NCBI GenBank assembly: GCA_964409905.1
Contig: CAYPET010000003.1
Span: forward strand, 1-64,000
DNA length: 64,000 bases
Source: JAGNRR01 sp964409905
GTDB lineage: Bacteria; Bacteroidota; Bacteroidia; Chitinophagales; Chitinophagaceae
Direction: 5' to 3'
A program made the translations under genes and the position numbers. Positions 34,353 to 43,145 of the stretch are shown here, piece after piece (within the stretch, counting starts at the first letter, position 1; each line of letters opens with the position of its first letter). The notes below the pieces were generated by a model. It saw only the letters and a program-made list of their open reading frames with translations. It made no database searches and had not been told where the DNA came from.

Positions 34353-34754
34353 ATGCGTTTTTTTACCTGTATTGCATTTTGTACATTCCTTTTCACATCC
34401 TGCAAGGATGATAGCCCGCCAATTACAGAACAAAAAATGGCAGCCATTCTCACGGATTTGCACATGGCAGAAAGCTACGCCCAATTAACCCCTATCAGCC
34501 AAGACGGCATTTCGGTAAAAAACACCGAAACAATGCTCATTCTATACAGCCTCGTGCTACAAAAATATCAAGTGGACAGCACAAGTTTTCAGCAGGCTCT
34601 TGACTGGTACAAAGCACAACCCGAAAAGTTTGACCTTGTCTACGAAAAAGTTTTGAACAAACTTAGCGTTCTCAAAGAACAGCAGCTTGACAGCCTCCAG
34701 CAAACTAGCATGGATAGCAGCCATACAAAAGACGGTTTTAAGGATACTTTATAA
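34353..34754 (+). CDS. DUF4296 lipoprotein
   Basis: A 133-aa lipoprotein (lipobox LFTSC, Cys about 17). The conserved part MAAILTDLHMAESYAQL followed by YSLVLQKYQVDSTSFQQALDWYKAQPEKFDLVYEKVL fits DUF4296, a helical family of Bacteroidota envelope proteins without known function. It follows the DUF4835 gene by 2 bp and probably ends the bamD transcript. Confidence 0.82.
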   Translation: MRFFTCIAFCTFLFTSCKDDSPPITEQKMAAILTDLHMAESYAQLTPISQDGISVKNTETMLILYSLVLQKYQVDSTSFQQALDWYKAQPEKFDLVYEKVLNKLSVLKEQQLDSLQQTSMDSSHTKDGFKDTL

Positions 34755-34840
34755 AGAATAGCATAGGCTGCAAAGCTTTTTCTCGGCGATTGGTAGTAAA
34801 TTCGCTCTCGTTAAAATTCACACACCTTTTTTAATAAATT

Positions 34841-36160
34841 ATGAACGATCTTAAGAAAAAATTTGACGAAAACGCCAGCGCACTTGCCGCCGATATCAAA
34901 GCCATGCTTAAAGAGCATGGCAATAAGAAAATTCAAGAAACTACCCTATCCCAAATTTATGCGGGCATGCGCGGTATGATTGGATTGGTGTGTGAAACCT
35001 CCCTATTGGATGCCGATGAAGGGATTCATTTTAAAGGCTACAGCATTCCACAATTAATAGAAAAGTTGCCTAAGGCAGATGGCGGCTCACAACCCTTACC
35101 GGAAGGTCTATTTTATTTGATGCTGATAGGCGAATTGCCTAACGAGGCCGATGCCGAAAAAATATCCGCAGCCTGGGGCCGACGCTCGCATGTACCAAAC
35201 CATGTTTTTGAGGCTATCAACAAATTGCCGTTGCATACCCACCCAATGACCATGTTTAGCATTGGCATTATGGCCATGCAAACGGAAAGCGTATTTGCCA
35301 AAGCCTATAAAGAAGGTATGTCGAAGGCCGATTACTGGTCTTACACCTTCGAAGATTGCTTGAACTTAACCGCACGCCTTCCACGCATTGCAGCTTACAT
35401 CTATCGCCGAAAATACAAAAACGACGACCATATCCACCCGAACGGCATGTTAGATTGGGCAGCCAATTTTGCGCATATGTTAGGCTATGATGATCCCGAG
35501 TTTCATGAATTGATGCGCCTATACTTGTGCATACATGCAGACCATGAAGGTGGCAACGTAAGTGCCCATACAGCTCACGTGGTAAGCTCAGCGCTAAGCG
35601 ACCCATACTTATCATTTGCAGCCGGCATGAATGGCCTTGCCGGACCCCTACACGGTTTAGCCAATCAAGAAGTTATCCGCTGGATCAAAGAAATGATTAG
35701 CGAATTAAACACAACCGAGCCTACCAAGGAACAGATTGCCAAATACGTGCAAGACACCTTGGATGCTGGTAAAGTAATACCGGGCTACGGACACGCTGTA
35801 CTGCGTAAAACAGACCCACGCTTTACTGCACAAATGGAGTTTGCAAAACAATACTGCGCCGACGATTCTACGGTACAAACGGTATGGAATATTTACGAAG
35901 TAGTGCCTGAAATACTGGGCTCTATCGGAAAAATTAAAAACCCATGGCCAAACGTTGACGCGCATTCCGGCGCATTGTTGCAACACTACGGCATGGTGGA
36001 AGAAGAATTTTACACGGTACTCTTTGGAGTATCGCGGGCATTGGGCATACTCGCTGGCATGTGTTGGGACCGTGCATTGGGCATGCCACTGGAGCGGCCA
36101 AAATCTGTATCCACCCGTATGGTGAAGAAATGGATAAACGGAGAAGTAGAATCACTATAA
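34841..36160 (+). CDS. gltA: Citrate synthase, eukaryotic/mitochondrial type
   Basis: A 439-aa TCA-cycle enzyme condensing acetyl-CoA and oxaloacetate. Catalytic residues are in place: His in GLAGPLHGLANQE (about 273-285), His in GYGHAVLRKTDPRF (about 311-324) and Asp in NVDAHSGALL (about 369-378). HADHEGGNVSAH marks the dimeric type I form typical of mitochondria and many Bacteroidota. It has its own terminator at 36179-36210. Confidence 0.95.
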   Translation: MNDLKKKFDENASALAADIKAMLKEHGNKKIQETTLSQIYAGMRGMIGLVCETSLLDADEGIHFKGYSIPQLIEKLPKADGGSQPLPEGLFYLMLIGELPNEADAEKISAAWGRRSHVPNHVFEAINKLPLHTHPMTMFSIGIMAMQTESVFAKAYKEGMSKADYWSYTFEDCLNLTARLPRIAAYIYRRKYKNDDHIHPNGMLDWAANFAHMLGYDDPEFHELMRLYLCIHADHEGGNVSAHTAHVVSSALSDPYLSFAAGMNGLAGPLHGLANQEVIRWIKEMISELNTTEPTKEQIAKYVQDTLDAGKVIPGYGHAVLRKTDPRFTAQMEFAKQYCADDSTVQTVWNIYEVVPEILGSIGKIKNPWPNVDAHSGALLQHYGMVEEEFYTVLFGVSRALGILAGMCWDRALGMPLERPKSVSTRMVKKWINGEVESL

Positions 36161-36178
36161 GCTTTAAATATATATAGT

Positions 36179-36210
36179 AAGAGCGGCTTTCGAGCCGCTC
36201 TTTATTTTTA
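36179..36210 (+). terminator. Intrinsic terminator of citrate synthase
   Basis: The 10-bp stem AAGAGCGGCT (36179-36188), tetraloop TTCG, AGCCGCTCTT (36193-36202) and the T-rich tail TATTTTTA. Confidence 0.92.
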
Positions 36211-36266
36211 GGATATCTATTGATCTGTATTGCACTAAGGCTAAAACAGTAATAAATAAAACTACA

Positions 36267-36463
36267 TAATGTAATACGGAACGGACCAAAGAAAAGTCTG
36301 CCAACGCATACAAACCTTGGACTAATGAAGAAGATATCAAATTGACTGAGCTTTTCTGTGAAGGAAAAAAATAATTGAGATTGTGGAAATTTTGCAGCGT
36401 AATAAAGGGGCAATACATTCCAGAATTAAGAAACTTGAACTGAATGAAAAATACGGCACCTAA
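36267..36463 (+). pseudogene. Decayed C-terminal fragment with SANT/Myb-like helix-turn-helix
   Basis: In the 360-bp gap after gltA, an open frame after the stop at 36267-36269 reads ...YKPWTNEEDIKLTELFCEGKK and stops at 36372. Shifting by -1 within a run of seven A (36365-36371) continues it as IIEIVEILQRNKGAIHSRIKKLEL and stops at 36461. Joined, this is the PWTxEED...GAIxSRLKKL motif seen at the C-terminus of some bacterial helicases and other DNA-binding proteins. No start codon or upstream domain remains, so it looks like the tail of a lost gene with a frameshift. A sequencing error in the A-run would explain the shift but not the missing 5' part. Confidence 0.6.
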
Positions 36464-36520
36464 AACCGAATAAATTTAATCACAGCGGTTCAGTACAATG
36501 AACCTTTCAACTCCCCCCAT

Positions 36521-37087
36521 TTACAGCCCTTTAATAAGCTGAATCGCTTTTTCTAGGCGCTCTTTCTTTGTGCCGGCCATCAAACTAAAGGGACTCACCT
36601 CCTCTTGCAAATGAGCCAAATACGTTTTATGCAATCGAATTCTATCTTGCTCATTAGGATGCTCACGCAATGCATCAGCCTCCCAGGGTATATCAGGTGT
36701 ACAAAGTAAATATGCCGTCGGCGCAAAAGTGGCTAAGCTATTCAGTATGTAGGGCGCACAACGATGGTACTTTTCTTCGCTCCAGATTTTTAGTACCAAC
36801 AAAGCCGTGTCTACAAATAAAAAATTGTTTGCGTCCTGTTTCGCATGATGGATAGACTGCATATGTAGTCGTGCAATGTGCTCAATATCATCAAAGGCGT
36901 AAGCACCGCTGCGAGCCTCGAGATACGCACGAGCTGTTTCTGGCACCCAGGGCTCACGATAATGTGCCGAAAGGTCTTGCGCCAAAGTCGTTTTGCCACT
37001 GCTCTCCACGCCGGTAACAACAATTATTTTTACATCATCAGTCAGCATCAGGGTATGGGCTACAAAGCGTAAATTTGATTTATCCAT
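36521..37087 (-). CDS. NadR-like ATP-binding kinase
   Basis: A 188-aa P-loop protein. Walker A is VVTGVESSGKTTLAQ (about 24-38), followed by WVPETARAYLE, the Tyr/Glu motif of the nicotinamide-riboside kinase domain of NadR (AAA_28). FLFVDTALLVLKIWSE and YLLCTPDIPWEADALREHP are also typical. It lacks the NMN-adenylyltransferase domain of full NadR. It likely phosphorylates nicotinamide riboside, feeding NAD salvage alongside nadE and nadK further on. The ATG at 37087 overlaps the divergent cytochrome ATG; the next ATG at 37048 may be the true start (175 aa). Confidence 0.85.
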   Translation of the reverse strand: MDKSNLRFVAHTLMLTDDVKIIVVTGVESSGKTTLAQDLSAHYREPWVPETARAYLEARSGAYAFDDIEHIARLHMQSIHHAKQDANNFLFVDTALLVLKIWSEEKYHRCAPYILNSLATFAPTAYLLCTPDIPWEADALREHPNEQDRIRLHKTYLAHLQEEVSPFSLMAGTKKERLEKAIQLIKGL

Positions 37088-38981
37088 GCGAAGATACTAT
37101 TTGGGCGTGCTATTCTTGATTGTCTGCGCAGTGTTGTTGCGCTGCGGAAAAGAAATTGCAGGTAATCCGTATCGCAACATCACAGATAAAACTGCGACCT
37201 ATGTCGGCATGGACGAATGTCGTACCTGTCATGCTTCTGTATACGAAACCTACATCAAAACCGGCATGAGGCAATCCTGGGGTCCGGCCACGCGCGCCAA
37301 AAGTGCAGCAGACTTTGGCGATAAGCATCCACCGGTATATGATAACAAACTCGACCTGTACTACAAAGCCTTTTGGAAAAACGATGAGCTATATATAAAA
37401 GAATATCGCTTGTATGCGGGCGACACAACACATCTGCGAGAAGAAAAAATTTCGTACATCATTGGCAGCGGCCAACATACTAATTCGCATATTATAGACA
37501 TCAATGGTTATTTGTATCAGGCGCCCATTACCTTTTACACGCAAAAAGGCCGCTGGGATTTAGCCCCGGGTTTTGAGGATGGTAACGATCGCTTCAGCCG
37601 AAAAATCGAAACCGAATGCATTACTTGTCACAATGGCTATCCCAAACATATAGCAGGCAGCCTAAACAAATATGCCAATGTAAAACTGGGCATCGACTGC
37701 GAGCGTTGCCACGGCCCGGGTAGCATCCATGTGACAGAAAAAAGAGCAGGTAATATAGTTGATACTTCACAGGGACCCGACTACAGCATAGTGAATCCGG
37801 CGAGGCTTCCAATCGAAGAGCAGAATAATTTATGTCAGCGATGTCATCTGCAAGGCATAGCAGTGCTGAATGATGGTAAAAACTTTTTCGATTTTAAGCC
37901 ATCGCAACAATTAAAAAATACCATGAATGTTTTCATGCCGAGTTTTAGCGGCAGCGAAAAACACATGATAATGGCCAGCCATGTGGAGCGCATGAAAATG
38001 AGCAACTGCTACGTCAACAGTGGCAAAATGAGTTGTATCACCTGCCATAACCCACACATTACTGTAAAGGAAACGCCCATAGCCGCTTTTAATGCGGCCT
38101 GCAAAAACTGTCATACAAATGCAGATGGTTGTAGTGAAAATATGATAGCGCGAAAAGCAAAAAAAGATAATTGCAGTGCCTGCCATATGGTAAAAAATGA
38201 AAGTATCGATATACCGCATGTAGCCGTTACCGATCATTACATCCGTAAAAAACCGACCGTAGAGAATGAGGAAGCGATTCGAAATTTCATTGGTTTGAAA
38301 TCATATAACAATGAAGCGCCCGACAAGCGTACACAAGCGCGTGCCTTTCTTGAATTCTTTGAGCGGTATCAACCCAACCCACTGTTATTGGATAGCGCAC
38401 TGGCTTATCTTTCACACGCCGATAAGCGCCAACCAGACAATGATATGATACGAACCTATTTCCTGCAAAAAAAATATGCCGAACTTGGCCGAATAGCAAA
38501 GGCCTTAAAGGTCAAGGATATTGATGATGCGTGGACGGCCTATCGCCTAGGTGAGAGTTTGGTAAAAAACAATCAAACCGCGGCAGGCATTCCGTATTTG
38601 CAGCGTGCAGTAGCCCTTATGCCGCTGGGATTGGATTTTAGAATAAAACTAGCAAATGCCTTTATTGCAAATGGCCAGTTCGACCTTGCGCAACAGGCGG
38701 TAGTATTCATATTAAAGGAAAATCCAAAATTTGATGAGGCTTATAAAATACTAGCCTACCTCAATTTACGTAAAGGCAATTACGCCAGCACCATACAGCA
38801 ATGTTTGCAAGCGCTGCAGTTGAATCCATTCAACGAACAAACGTATATCAATCTTGCCGTAGCCTATTACCAACAAAAAAATTATTATGCAGCCAAAACT
38901 ACATTGTTAAAAGCCAAAAGACTTTATCCCGCCAACGCACAAATCAATGCAATGTTGTCAGATTTAAATAAATCACTTTAA
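37086..38981 (+). CDS. Seven-heme c-type cytochrome with TPR domain
   Basis: A 631-aa exported protein with an N-terminal hydrophobic segment (about 5-19) ending at a Cys (lipobox-like but with Arg at -1). Seven CxxCH heme sites are visible: CRTCH 45, CITCH 178, CERCH 205, CQRCH 250, CITCH 317, CKNCH 339 and CSACH 363. The region resembles cytochrome c-554/NapC-NrfB-like multiheme folds. Residues about 420-630 are TPRs (e.g. AYYQQKNYYAAKTTLLKAKR). A periplasmic or outer-membrane-attached electron carrier in a complex is likely; no oxidase or reductase partner is adjacent. It overlaps the convergent small gene by 4 bp. Confidence 0.85.
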   Translation: MRRYYLGVLFLIVCAVLLRCGKEIAGNPYRNITDKTATYVGMDECRTCHASVYETYIKTGMRQSWGPATRAKSAADFGDKHPPVYDNKLDLYYKAFWKNDELYIKEYRLYAGDTTHLREEKISYIIGSGQHTNSHIIDINGYLYQAPITFYTQKGRWDLAPGFEDGNDRFSRKIETECITCHNGYPKHIAGSLNKYANVKLGIDCERCHGPGSIHVTEKRAGNIVDTSQGPDYSIVNPARLPIEEQNNLCQRCHLQGIAVLNDGKNFFDFKPSQQLKNTMNVFMPSFSGSEKHMIMASHVERMKMSNCYVNSGKMSCITCHNPHITVKETPIAAFNAACKNCHTNADGCSENMIARKAKKDNCSACHMVKNESIDIPHVAVTDHYIRKKPTVENEEAIRNFIGLKSYNNEAPDKRTQARAFLEFFERYQPNPLLLDSALAYLSHADKRQPDNDMIRTYFLQKKYAELGRIAKALKVKDIDDAWTAYRLGESLVKNNQTAAGIPYLQRAVALMPLGLDFRIKLANAFIANGQFDLAQQAVVFILKENPKFDEAYKILAYLNLRKGNYASTIQQCLQALQLNPFNEQTYINLAVAYYQQKNYYAAKTTLLKAKRLYPANAQINAMLSDLNKSL

Positions 38982-39193
38982 GTCACAAACTCATGTTTGT
39001 TTTTACGATACCACATCACGCCTAGTATAATGATAATAGTGAGCGGTGTAAAAGCAAGAAAAATAATGCCATTGTTCAATCCTTCTGCACTGCCGTCATC
39101 CAAGCCCGCTGCAGTTTTAGTGCACATAGCGCATTGTGCTTTCGATTGTAATTGCACGAAAATAAAAAATAAGAAAACCAATAAGCGTTTCAC
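38978..39193 (-). CDS. Small CAMC-motif membrane protein
   Basis: A 71-aa protein with a signal peptide (MKRLLVFLFFIFVQLQSKA) immediately followed by QCAMC, then a G-rich linker (GLDDGSAEGLNNG) and one membrane helix (about 42-62) ending WYRKNKHEF. I know similar small CAMC proteins with this layout from other Bacteroidota; no function is established. The two exported cysteines could bind metal or a redox partner. The start is GTG at 39193, 5 nt after an exact -7 box. It is convergent with the multiheme cytochrome gene. Confidence 0.7.
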   Translation of the reverse strand: MKRLLVFLFFIFVQLQSKAQCAMCTKTAAGLDDGSAEGLNNGIIFLAFTPLTIIIILGVMWYRKNKHEFVT

Positions 39194-39198
39194 GATTA

Positions 39199-39206
39199 CA
39201 AAGTTA
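39199..39206 (-). promoter_or_regulatory. -7 box of the CAMC protein gene
   Basis: TAACTTTG on the minus strand, an exact match to TAnnTTTG, ending 5 nt before the GTG at 39193. It suggests a leaderless message starting at or near a GTG codon. Confidence 0.5.
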
Positions 39207-39332
39207 CACGCATTCTACTATCTGTAACACCATATTGCTTATATGAATCTAGAAATATTGTCAAAAATGTAAAACATTGCTAAAGGAAGGAAGAAGCATG
39301 GAATCAAATTAGCCAGACCGCCCTTTTTCCGT

Positions 39333-39340
39333 TAATTTTG
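39333..39340 (+). promoter_or_regulatory. -7 box of the SNF2 helicase gene
   Basis: TAATTTTG, an exact match to TAnnTTTG, 20 nt before the ATG at 39361. No TTG is seen at -33. Confidence 0.5.
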
Positions 39341-39360
39341 TACGCTGCTTTCTACACACT

Positions 39361-42300
39361 ATGTCATTACCTCACATCACGAAATACATCTACAAAACCG
39401 GAAGCGAAGAAGCTGTAATACGGGGTAAGAAAATCTTTTTAACCGATGGTGTACGGCTAGTTCACAATGATGAACTTGTTGAACAACTCACATTCAGAGT
39501 GCGCAACGATATCTACCGAAATTTTTATAATGTCACCATTAGTCGATACACAGAAGAAGATCAAATGGCTGTGCGGTGCACCTGCGCCTATAATATGGGT
39601 GATGTATGCCGACATGAAGCTGCTGCCTTGTATTATTTAAACGAACTGATTATTACCAACTCGCTGGAAAGCAAAGACAATTCGTTCAACCAGGCCAACA
39701 CGGTGATAAAAATGCGCAACATAGAGCTCAAATTATTGCGTTTATACACCAGCGAAGAAATTTATACGGAGGCCGGAGAAATTGCAAAACTCAATAAAGT
39801 AAAAATTCTTTCTGCCGATAATGAACTGGTGGAAGCCGACCTACCCTACCAGGGTACTACCTACGAAATAAAGCTGAAGCGAAATAGCGATAACACTATC
39901 AACACCTCATGTACATGTGATGAAAAACATTATCCGCTGTGCCTGCACAAAACAGCTTTGTTTTTGCAGTTACTCAATAATTATGGCGCCACATATTTTG
40001 ATACCATCCGCAACTGGGATAAACAAAAAAACCTATTGTTAGGTCTGTACGGATATTCGTTGGAAGATGACTTGAATGGTAAATTTGAATTTTATTATCA
40101 AGACAATAAGCCATTCTTAAAAGTACTAGACAAATCAATAAAAAAATTATCAGAAAACAGCAAGGCAGTGCCAGCCTATGCCCAACCGGACGAAAAAGTC
40201 ATTTCGCCCACTTCCTTTACTCAGTCTATCGGAGTGCTTATTGATTTAAACGTAGATCATTTCCCGTATTTCACTATTCAATTATTGTCCGGCAAAAAAA
40301 ACAAAGATGAGAATTCGTTTACTAGCAAAATAAGTAAACTGGATAGTTCCAAATACATAGACCTGAACCCCTTTAGCCCCGATGACAGAGCTGTGGCCAA
40401 CGCTGCTAAAAAGCTTCAAGAATCTGAAATCAACAAATACATTACGCGCAATTCCCCCTTTGGCGACCTTTGGGAATCACTTCGTACAGATGAAGACTGG
40501 ACCATTGAAAACAAAAAACTTTTTTACGAGTATGTAGTACCACGACTACATAAACTGTTTGGCCTCATTGGGGATCAGACACCATTTTATTTTCTCGAGA
40601 AAGGTCAGCCTTTGAAGCCAGCCAATTTGAGACGTCTGAACATTTCCTTTGCCGAAATTGAAATGAGGTATGTTATAAAAGGTCAAGTCCCTTCATCGAC
40701 ACTCTCTGTACAATACACTATTGGACGCAATCATTACACGCAAGAAGAAAATTTATTTCCCGGCTTTGCATTTCTGCTTACAGGTGATTTAATCTTACTG
40801 CCACAAAAAGGCAATGACGCATATTGTAGCGACCAATTACACAGCAACTTTCCTACCCAGGCGGATGAGTGGGATGCATATATGGAAAACATCGTTTTGC
40901 CATACAGTCGTACCAAAAAAATGGAATTGGATGATAGCCTCGTGTCGAAATCGCCCGCTGTTACGCCTAAAATGGGATTATTGCTAAACGAAAAAGGCAA
41001 CACCTTTATTCTGAAGCCTATTTTTCTATACGGTCAACATGAATTAGACTATAGCCCCGAAATACAATTTCCGACTATAGAACAAGGGCAAATCACCATG
41101 GTGCAGCGTGATAAACTGGCAGAGCAGAGCTTTATGGAGCAGATAGGCAGTTTGCATCAACGTTTACGCCCAAATACTAAAGGGAACGCCTTCTTACTGG
41201 AATCAAAACATGCGCTGAGCCAAAACTGGATGTATACATTTTTTCAGAAAATGAAACAATGGAAAATTCAACTTTTTGGTTATGATAATTTACGGCAATT
41301 TAAATTCAAACAATTAAAGCCTAACACACAACTTAATATTACCTCCAACATTGATTGGTTTGATACCGAAGTTGAACTTGACTTCGACGGTCAAAAAGTT
41401 GATTTAGTGGAGCTGCAACGTACCATTCAAACAAAAGAAAACGTGGTCAAACTCAGCGATGGTTCTTTAGGCTTGTTGCCGGAAGAATGGCTCAAGAAAT
41501 ATTCCTTGTTATTTAAAATGGCCGACATTCAAGAGAATAAGCTCAAAGTGAACAAGGTGAATTTTCACATTATTGATGAACTTTATGACAATATCAGTCA
41601 AGAGGATGTGAAATATGAATTGGAAGAAAAAAAACGAATGCTGTTGCGCACAGATTTGCCCGATAGTAATGAAGTGCCTATTCCTGATGAGGTAAAAGCA
41701 ACCTTGCGCCCCTATCAACGCGCGGGCTACCGATGGCTAAATTATTTGCAAGATGTGAACTGGGGAGGACTGCTGGCTGATGATATGGGATTAGGTAAAA
41801 CAGTACAATCACTTACAGTATTGCAGAAGTATAAACTTGTCAATGAGACATTGAAAGCCATCATTGTTTGCCCTACTACGCTGTTATACAACTGGAAAGA
41901 GGAAATTGAAAAATTTACTCCCGGCTTGAGCTACTACATTCATCATGGCAGCACCCGTACGGCCAAGTATGAAGTGATTGATGCCCATGATATTATTATC
42001 ACGACTTATGGCACATTGCGCAGCGATATTGCCTTCCTGAATAAAAATGAGTTTGACTACATCGTATTAGATGAAAGTCAGGCAATAAAAAACCCAACAT
42101 CCAAAACGGCTAAAGCTGCCATGATTCTCAATGGAAGAAATAAAATTGCGCTCAGCGGTACTCCAATGCAAAACAATACCTTTGATATTTACAGCCAAAT
42201 GCATTTTCTAAACCCGGGCATGCTGGGCACCAAAGAATTTTTTAAAGAACAATTTGCCGTACCCATTGATAAATTTCAGGAGCAAGAAACTAAGGAACAT

Positions 42301-43092
42301 TTAAAAAAGTTAATTTATCCATTCTTGCTTCGCCGAACTAAGGAGCAAGTAGCAAAAGATTTGCCAAGCAAAACAGAAATTACGCTAACATGCGAAATGG
42401 GCAAAGAGCAGAAAAAAATCTATGAGCAATACCGCAATCTTTATCGTTCAAAAATCCTGGGCGAGTTGGATACACATGGGTTGAACAAATCACAATTCTC
42501 CATTCTGCAAGGGCTTATGCGCCTGCGCCAAATTTGCGACAGCCCTGCCATCTTAAAAGATCACAGCGATGGCGAAAACCATTCAATAAAGCTGGATGAA
42601 CTCAGTGCCCAATTGCAATCCGTTGTAGGAGAACATAAGGTTTTGATATTTTCACAATTTTTGGGTATGCTTTCGCTAATTAAAAACAAGCTTACCCAGG
42701 AGAAAATTGATTTTGAATATTTTGATGGCAGCTCGACAACCTCACAACGGCAAGCTGCGATCAAACGTTTTCAAGAAGACGAAAAATGCAGAGTATTTGT
42801 TATTTCGTTAAAGGCCGGTGGTATAGGATTAAATCTCACGGCAGCTGATTATGTATACCTTATGGACCCCTGGTGGAACCCCGCGGTGGAACAACAGGCC
42901 ATTGATCGAACACATCGTATTGGCCAAACACAAAATATTTTTGCCTACCGTTTTATCTGCAAGGATACCGTTGAGGAAAAAATCATGAAGCTCAAGGATA
43001 AAAAGCAAGCCTTGGTGAAAGACATTGTAAGCGATGACACCAAGTTTATTAAAAATCTGACCAGAGAAGACATCGAGTATTTGTTTACCTAA
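39361..43092 (+). CDS. SNF2-family helicase with tandem SWIM zinc fingers
   Basis: A 1243-aa protein. Near the N-terminus are two SWIM-type CxC...CxH sites: C73/C75/C83/H85 (RCTCAYNMGDVCRHEA) and C184/C186/C194/H196 (SCTCDEKHYPLCLHKTA). A long middle region (about 210-770) is unassigned beyond the SNF2-associated bacterial part. The SNF2 ATPase core (about 785-1240) has Walker A DDMGLGKT (about 804-811), DESQ in place of DEAH (about 903), SGTPMQN, and the helicase-C motifs VFVISLKAGGIGLNLT and DRTHRIGQ. It probably remodels protein-DNA complexes, for example stalled RNA polymerase. The epimerase follows 53 bp downstream. Confidence 0.93.
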   Translation: MSLPHITKYIYKTGSEEAVIRGKKIFLTDGVRLVHNDELVEQLTFRVRNDIYRNFYNVTISRYTEEDQMAVRCTCAYNMGDVCRHEAAALYYLNELIITNSLESKDNSFNQANTVIKMRNIELKLLRLYTSEEIYTEAGEIAKLNKVKILSADNELVEADLPYQGTTYEIKLKRNSDNTINTSCTCDEKHYPLCLHKTALFLQLLNNYGATYFDTIRNWDKQKNLLLGLYGYSLEDDLNGKFEFYYQDNKPFLKVLDKSIKKLSENSKAVPAYAQPDEKVISPTSFTQSIGVLIDLNVDHFPYFTIQLLSGKKNKDENSFTSKISKLDSSKYIDLNPFSPDDRAVANAAKKLQESEINKYITRNSPFGDLWESLRTDEDWTIENKKLFYEYVVPRLHKLFGLIGDQTPFYFLEKGQPLKPANLRRLNISFAEIEMRYVIKGQVPSSTLSVQYTIGRNHYTQEENLFPGFAFLLTGDLILLPQKGNDAYCSDQLHSNFPTQADEWDAYMENIVLPYSRTKKMELDDSLVSKSPAVTPKMGLLLNEKGNTFILKPIFLYGQHELDYSPEIQFPTIEQGQITMVQRDKLAEQSFMEQIGSLHQRLRPNTKGNAFLLESKHALSQNWMYTFFQKMKQWKIQLFGYDNLRQFKFKQLKPNTQLNITSNIDWFDTEVELDFDGQKVDLVELQRTIQTKENVVKLSDGSLGLLPEEWLKKYSLLFKMADIQENKLKVNKVNFHIIDELYDNISQEDVKYELEEKKRMLLRTDLPDSNEVPIPDEVKATLRPYQRAGYRWLNYLQDVNWGGLLADDMGLGKTVQSLTVLQKYKLVNETLKAIIVCPTTLLYNWKEEIEKFTPGLSYYIHHGSTRTAKYEVIDAHDIIITTYGTLRSDIAFLNKNEFDYIVLDESQAIKNPTSKTAKAAMILNGRNKIALSGTPMQNNTFDIYSQMHFLNPGMLGTKEFFKEQFAVPIDKFQEQETKEHLKKLIYPFLLRRTKEQVAKDLPSKTEITLTCEMGKEQKKIYEQYRNLYRSKILGELDTHGLNKSQFSILQGLMRLRQICDSPAILKDHSDGENHSIKLDELSAQLQSVVGEHKVLIFSQFLGMLSLIKNKLTQEKIDFEYFDGSSTTSQRQAAIKRFQEDEKCRVFVISLKAGGIGLNLTAADYVYLMDPWWNPAVEQQAIDRTHRIGQTQNIFAYRFICKDTVEEKIMKLKDKKQALVKDIVSDDTKFIKNLTREDIEYLFT

Positions 43093-43145
43093 ATTATTTA
43101 AACCGCCATTGCAACAATTTTTTGATAAAAACACAATCACTAAAT

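Noticed and set aside
39361..43092. SNF2 helicase considered as part of a DISARM-like or other defence system
   Set aside because: No methylase, nuclease, DrmB-type partner or integrase is nearby; neighbours are housekeeping genes and the SWIM-SNF2 form is a common core protein.
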